From NCBI RefSeq assembly GCF_001542815.1, contig NZ_CP006992.1, forward strand, positions 4,717,501 through 4,781,500: a stretch of DNA of 64,000 bases, read 5' to 3'. Of the stretch, positions 61,201 through 64,000 are shown piece after piece. The stretch comes from Methylobacterium sp. AMS5. GTDB lineage: Bacteria; Pseudomonadota; Alphaproteobacteria; Rhizobiales; Beijerinckiaceae. The translations under genes were made by a program, and so were the position numbers. The number at the start of each line of letters is the position of its first letter. Within the stretch, counting starts at the first letter, position 1. The notes under the pieces are model-generated. The model saw only the letters and a program-made list of their open reading frames with translations, was not told where the DNA came from and did not search any database.

Positions 61201-64000
61201 GGCCGTTGGCGGTGATGGTCAGCGAACGTTGGGTGACGGTGAGCGTGCCAGGCAGATACACGACCCGATAGCTGGTCCCCGCCTTGCCGGTCACGGCCGT
61301 GCCGGAGGCGGCGATCGTGTAGCTTCCGACGTCCGAGGTTGCGGTCGCGGTCGTGCTCAGGCTGCCCAGGCCGGTCACGAAGTCGCCGGCGCGCAGGCCG
61401 CCGTAGGAGGCGAGCAGGCCGGGATTGGCGTCACCGTAGACGCGCGTGGTGCTCGCCGGAGCGACGACGGCGACGGGCGAGAGGCTGCGGAGTTCCGGGT
61501 AGTGACCACTGCTCTGGCCACCCTGGCCGACCTGGTTCGGCGGCGCCCAGACGGTGTCGAAGTCGAAGCCGGCGTAGTGGGCTCGGAAGCTGGCGAGATC
61601 CTGCATCTGCGCCGTGGTCAGGCCGGTGGCGCCGGTGGACGAGCCGTCGCCGACGCCGTTGACCTGCCTGGTGGTCTGCGTGTCCCAGTACGCATTCGTC
61701 AGCGTGCCGCTGTTGGCGCCGACGAGGCCGCCCACTCTGGAGGAGCCCGAGACGCTGCCGCTGGCGTAGGTCTGGCTCACGATGCCACCGTTGGCGCCGA
61801 CGAGGCCGCCCACCCCGAGGGAGCCCGAGACACTGGCGCTAGCGTAGGACTGGCTCACCGTGCCGAAGTTGGAGCCGACGAGGCCGCCCACGAAAGTGGT
61901 GCCCGAGACGCTGCCGGTGGCGTAGGACTGGCTCACCGTGCCGATGCTGTCGCCGACGAGGCCGCCCACGGATTGGGAGCCCGCGATGCTGCCGCCGACG
62001 AGGCCGAGGTCGCTCACGCTCCCATACGCGCCGGTGACGCCGAGGGCGCCGATCAGCCCGACATATTTCTCGCTCGGCCGGGCGATGGTCAGACCGGTGA
62101 TCGTGTGCCCCGCCCCATCCAGGCTGCCGGTGAAGCGGGCCCCATCGCGGCCGACCGGCACGAAGCCGCCCGCGCCGAACACCTCGGCGGACGCGGCCGT
62201 GCTGTTCGTGGCGGAGGCGTCGAGGTCGGTGGTGAGCCGGTAGCGGCCCGCGAGGTTGGCGCCCATCAGCTGCAGCTGGTGCAGGTTCGACACCGCGGTC
62301 ACGCCGTTCGCGTCGGCCGCAGCGGCTTCCGAGCGCAGGATCGGACGCAGATCCCCGGACTGGTACCAGACGGTGTCGAAGTCGAAGCCGGCGTAGCTCG
62401 AGGCGGTGCGCGCCTGCGCGGTGGTCAGGCCGGTGGCGCCCGTGGACGAGCCGGTGCCGACACCGTTGACCTGCCCGGTGGTCTGCGTGTCCCAGTATGT
62501 AGTCGTCACCGAGCCGTCGTTGGAGCCGACGACGCCGCCCACGTTGGAGGAGCCCGAGACGCTGCCGCTGGCGTAGGACTGGCTCACCCTGCCGCTGGCG
62601 TTCCAGCCGACGAGGCCGCCCACGGAGACGGTGGCTGCGGCAGCACCGGTAGCATAAGCTTGGCTGATCGTACCGTCGTTGGACCCAACCAGGCCACCCA
62701 CCTCGCTGGTGCCGGAGACGGCGGCGGCAGCGTAGGCTTGGCTGATCGTGCCGCCGTTGTTGAAGCCGACGAGGCCACCCACGTTTTGGGAGCCCGCGAT
62801 GCTGCCGCCGACAAGGCCGAGGCCGCTCACGCTCCCACCCGCGCCGAGGGCGCCGATCAGCCCGACATCGTTCTCGCTCGGCCGGGCGATGGCCAGACCG
62901 GTGATCCTGTGCCCTGCCCCGTCGAGGCTGCCGGTGAAGCGGGCCCCATCGCGGCCGACCGGCACGAAGCCGCCCGCGCCGAACACTCCGGCGGACGCGG
63001 CCGTGCTGTTCGTGGCGGAGGCGTCGAGGTCGGCGGTGAGCCGGTAGCGGTCCGCGAGGTTGGCGCCCATCAGCTGCAACTGGTGCAGGTTGGATACTGG
63101 AACTACGCTGCCGACTGCGTCAGCGGCCTCTGCGCGCAGAATCGGGCGCAGGTCACCGGCTTGGTACCACACGGTATCGAAATTGAAGCCTGCATAGGCT
63201 GAACCTGTGCGCGCCTGGGCTGAAGTCAGACCAGTTACGTCTGTTCCTGCGGGAAGGCCGTTTCCGATGGCATTTGCCTGTCTAGTGGTCTGAATATCCC
63301 AGTAGGCTTGGCTAACGTTTCCAGCATTTTGCCCGATCAGCCCACCCGAAAAAAAGCTGCTAACGATACCCGTGGCGTAGGCTTGGCTCACGCTACCAAC
63401 GTTCTGCCCAATCAGCCCGCCCGCGCAGCAGTTGCTGACGCTGACGTTGCCGGTGGCGTAGGCCTGGATCACACTACCGTCGTTGGTACCAATCAGCCCG
63501 CCCGCGATATCGGAGGCGCGCCCATTCAAATCGTGGCCGCTTACACTGCCGGTGGCGTAGGCTTGGCTCACAGTGCCGGAGTTGGAACCGGCCAGCCCGC
63601 CTACGCTGTACCAGCCGCTGACGTTGCTGGTAGCGTAGACTCGGGCCACGCTGCCTGAGTTGGAACCGAGTAGCCCGCCCACATTGGACCCACCGCTGAT
63701 AAAGCCACCGACGAGACCGAGGCCGCTCACGCGGCCGCCCCTGCCGAGAACGCCGATCAGCCCGACAGAGCTCTGGTCCGGCCGGGCGATGGTGAGCCCG
63801 GCGATCGTGTGGCCCGCGCCGTCCAGGCTGCCGGTGAACGGGACGGTGTCCGCCCCCACGGGCACGAAGCCCTGTCCGCCCCACCAGGTGGCGGTGCCGG
63901 CGGCGTCGATGTCGGCGGCGAGGCGGTAGGACGCCGCGCGGTAGGAAGCCGACGAGCCCATGCCCTGCACGCCGTAGATGTCGGTCAGGCGGTAGGGCGT
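55265..64000 (-). CDS. Giant GLUG/MBG-repeat adhesin (5' end beyond window)
   Basis: The frame is open to the right edge, giving more than 2911 residues without a start or secretion signal in view. The N-terminal third seen here (64000 to about 61500) has three modules built of GLUG motifs. Each module opens with a VSNLHQLQLMGANLAxRYRLT and FTGSLDGAGHTITGL unit and closes with TYWDTQTT. About 25 MBG-type beta repeats of about 79 residues follow (RVYGDANPSLTY...NYALTFQGANLTI). The tail contains two Cys (VVCLAGGCFVVPPP). Such proteins are normally exported by two-partner secretion or a similar route and act in adhesion or biofilm formation. It is followed by SapC and IalB genes. Confidence 0.9.
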   Translation of the reverse strand, partial: TPYRLTDIYGVQGMGSSASYRAASYRLAADIDAAGTATWWGGQGFVPVGADTVPFTGSLDGAGHTIAGLTIARPDQSSVGLIGVLGRGGRVSGLGLVGGFISGGSNVGGLLGSNSGSVARVYATSNVSGWYSVGGLAGSNSGTVSQAYATGSVSGHDLNGRASDIAGGLIGTNDGSVIQAYATGNVSVSNCCAGGLIGQNVGSVSQAYATGIVSSFFSGGLIGQNAGNVSQAYWDIQTTRQANAIGNGLPAGTDVTGLTSAQARTGSAYAGFNFDTVWYQAGDLRPILRAEAADAVGSVVPVSNLHQLQLMGANLADRYRLTADLDASATNSTAASAGVFGAGGFVPVGRDGARFTGSLDGAGHRITGLAIARPSENDVGLIGALGAGGSVSGLGLVGGSIAGSQNVGGLVGFNNGGTISQAYAAAAVSGTSEVGGLVGSNDGTISQAYATGAAAATVSVGGLVGWNASGRVSQSYASGSVSGSSNVGGVVGSNDGSVTTTYWDTQTTGQVNGVGTGSSTGATGLTTAQARTASSYAGFDFDTVWYQSGDLRPILRSEAAAADANGVTAVSNLHQLQLMGANLAGRYRLTTDLDASATNSTAASAEVFGAGGFVPVGRDGARFTGSLDGAGHTITGLTIARPSEKYVGLIGALGVTGAYGSVSDLGLVGGSIAGSQSVGGLVGDSIGTVSQSYATGSVSGTTFVGGLVGSNFGTVSQSYASASVSGSLGVGGLVGANGGIVSQTYASGSVSGSSRVGGLVGANSGTLTNAYWDTQTTRQVNGVGDGSSTGATGLTTAQMQDLASFRAHYAGFDFDTVWAPPNQVGQGGQSSGHYPELRSLSPVAVVAPASTTRVYGDANPGLLASYGGLRAGDFVTGLGSLSTTATATSDVGSYTIAASGTAVTGKAGTSYRVVYLPGTLTVTQRSLTITANGQSRVYGDANPSLTYTTTSLGAGAALSGTLATAATATSDVGSYAITQGSLTAAANPNYALTFQGANLTVSQRPVTVTATGQNRVYGDANPSLTYTTTSLGAGAALSGTLVTTATTTSGVGSYAITQGSLTAAANSNYAVTYAGADLTVSPRSVTVTATGQNRVYGDANPALTYQVGGRGLVSGDALTGELVTTADARSTIGAYAIGQGTLAATSNYAVSYVGADLTVTARPMTLTAEAQSRVYGDANPSLTYQVGGRGLVNGDSLTGGLTTTADARSAVGTYAIGQGTLAASSNYAVRYVGADLMVTARPMTLTAEAQSRVYGDANPALTYQVGGRGLVNGDVLSGVLATADARSAVGTYAIGQGSLAASGNYAVSYVGADLVVTARPLILTADVQSRLYGEANPSLTYQVGGRGLVNGDALTGELATTADARSNVGTYGIGQGSLAASANYAVSYVGADLAVTARPLILTAEAKSRLYGDGNPSLTYQVGGLGLVNGDALTGELATTADARSNVGTYGIGQGSLAASANYAVSYVGADLAVTARPLTLTANAQSRVYGDANPSLTYRVGGRGLVNGDALTGGLTTVADARSNVGSYGIGQGSLAASANYAVTYQGANLTIDQRPVTVTATGQSRVYGEANPSLTYTTTSLGAGAALSGTLATAATATSDVGRYAITEGSLTAAANPNYALTFQGANLTIGQRPLILTADAQSRLYGDANPSLTYQVGGRGLVNGDALTGELATAADARSNVGSYGIGQGSLAASANYAVTYQGADLTIDQRSVTVTATGQSRLYGEANPSLTYTTTSLGAGAALSGTLATAATATSDVGRYAITEGSLTAAANPNYALTFQGANLTIGQRPLTLTAEAQSRLYGEANPSLTYQVGGRGLVNGDALTGALTTVADARSNVGTYGIGQGSLAASANYAVSYVGADLAITARPLTLTADAQSRVYGEANPSLTYQVGGRGLVNGDALTGELATTADARSNIGAYAIGQGSLAASANYTVTYQGADLTIDQRPVTVTANGQSRLYGEANPSLTYTTTSLGAGAALSGTLATAATATSDVGSYAITEGSLTAAANPNYALTFQGANLTIGQRPLILTAEAKSRLYGEANPSLTYQVGGRGLVNGDALTGELATTADARSNVGTYGIGQGSLAASANYAVSYVGADLAVTARPLILTAEAKSRLYGDGNPSLTYQVGGLGLVNGDALTGELATTADARSNVGTYGIGQGSLAASANYAVSYVGADLAVTARPLTLTANAQSRVYGDANPSLTYRVGGRGLVNGDALTGELATAADARSNVGSYGIGQGSLAASANYAVTYQGADLTIDQRPVTVTATGQSRVYGEANPSLTYTTTSLGAGAALSGTLATAATATSDVGRYAITEGSLTAAANPNYALTFQGANLTIGQRPLILTADAQSRLYGDANPSLTYQVGGRGLVNGDALTGELATTADARSNVGTYGIGQGSLAASANYAVSYVGADLAITARPLTLTADAQSRVYGEANPSLTYQVGGRGLVNGDALTGELATTADARSNVGAYAIGQGSLAASANYAVSYVGTDLAITARPLTLTANAQSRLYGDANPSLTYRVSGRGLVNGDALTGGLTTVADARSNVGSYGIGQGSLAASANYAVSYVGADLAITARPLTLTANAQSRLYGDANPSLTYRVSGRGLVNGDALTGGLTTVADARSNVGSYGIGQGSLAASANYAVSYVGADLAITARSLTLTAEAQSRVYGDANPSLTYRVGGRGLVNGDALTGELATAADATSGVGSYAIGQGTLAASANYAVTYQGADLMVTPRSITVAAGAQSRVYGEANPSLTYRVGGRGLVNGDSLSGALATKADANSAPGQYIINQGSLTATANYSLTYRGADLTITPSPASLSRTMIAQAATTLASTVQRVSTVTQTPAASWFAPASGLLQTSSQIITDPRFDKTVVCLAGGCFVVPPPTQPAAQPGSKIRPQASAAAP
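55545..61475 (-). repeat. Array of about 25 MBG-domain repeats of about 237 bp
   Basis: Two repeat types alternate: one with TYTTTSLGAGAALSGTL and one with TYQVGGRGLVNGDALTG. From the N-terminal side, units 7-10 are nearly identical to units 16-19 at an offset of about 2133 bp (9 units). Units 22 and 23 are identical in protein and almost identical in DNA. This indicates recent segmental and tandem duplication, so copy number probably varies between strains and is prone to assembly error. Confidence 0.9.
61500..64000 (-). repeat. GLUG-motif modules of the adhesin
   Basis: Short units of about 25-30 residues of the form VGGLVGSNxGTVSQAYATGSV recur within three larger modules of roughly 270-290 residues. 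The modules start near 64000 (partial), about 63100 and about 62300. Neighbouring modules share long nearly identical DNA stretches, for example around 62120-62290 and 62920-63090. Confidence 0.85.

Noticed and set aside
55545..61475. Regularly spaced repeats that could suggest a CRISPR array
   Set aside because: The unit is about 237 bp, entirely coding, and translates as MBG domains. There are no short repeats with unique spacers and no cas genes.
55478..63202. Long plus-strand open frames opposite the adhesin (for example 55478-57103, 59360-61126, 61229-63202)
   Set aside because: They are antisense shadows created by the high GC content and regular repeat codons of the adhesin. They have no start signals, and their repeats merely mirror the MBG and GLUG units.

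Overview
The window looks like chromosomal DNA of a high-GC alphaproteobacterium, most likely a Methylobacterium/Methylorubrum relative. This is inferred from base composition, from DUF6538-type recombinases beside tRNA genes, from RIME-like intergenic palindromes, and from the leuC, prfC, SapC and IalB families. No rRNA is present to confirm the genus. Core housekeeping genes alternate with mobile and accessory blocks.

Region 1 (1-7988) is accessory DNA eroded by insertion sequences. It holds the start of a very large lipase-CHAT protein that runs off the left edge, an IS3-family element split by an IS110/IS1111-family element, a dead integrase N-terminus welded to a damaged IS66 transposase, and the C-terminal stump of a D-lactate dehydrogenase gene. 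Region 2 (8017-21320) is ordinary chromosome: a LysR regulator, a TauE/SafE permease, an Inh-type protease inhibitor coupled to a 2-hydroxyacid dehydrogenase, leuC, tRNA-Leu(CAG) with another integrase remnant, a DUF3597 gene, a SsuABC/TauABC-type transporter operon, TerB, prfC, an SDR gene and tRNA-Gln(TTG).

Region 3 (21441-53513) reads as an integrated island or a stack of islands. It starts with an intact tyrosine recombinase beside tRNA-Gln. Next come a hydrolase, a low-GC pair of membrane and secreted genes, and a mobilisation module. That module has a MobC-like protein, a relaxase-primase with a nested out-of-frame mobB-like gene, and an exonuclease VII-like trio. A broken trpS, a minimal tyrosine recombinase and a cluster of GATATCCAACGC repeats follow. 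The repeat motif also sits in front of the exonuclease VII-like genes. The most striking content is a tightly overlapped four-gene operon (39975-50150): a ClpB-like AAA+ ATPase, a radical-SAM activase-like protein, a 2095-residue zinc-ribbon/kinase/SF1 helicase/nuclease fusion, and a coiled-coil protein. Two secreted proteins follow it. This operon is the best candidate in the window for an undescribed conflict or stress system.

Region 4 (53817-64000) is a minus-strand surface-protein operon. A giant adhesin with GLUG modules and about 25 MBG repeats is open at the right edge, and it is followed by SapC-family and IalB-family genes.
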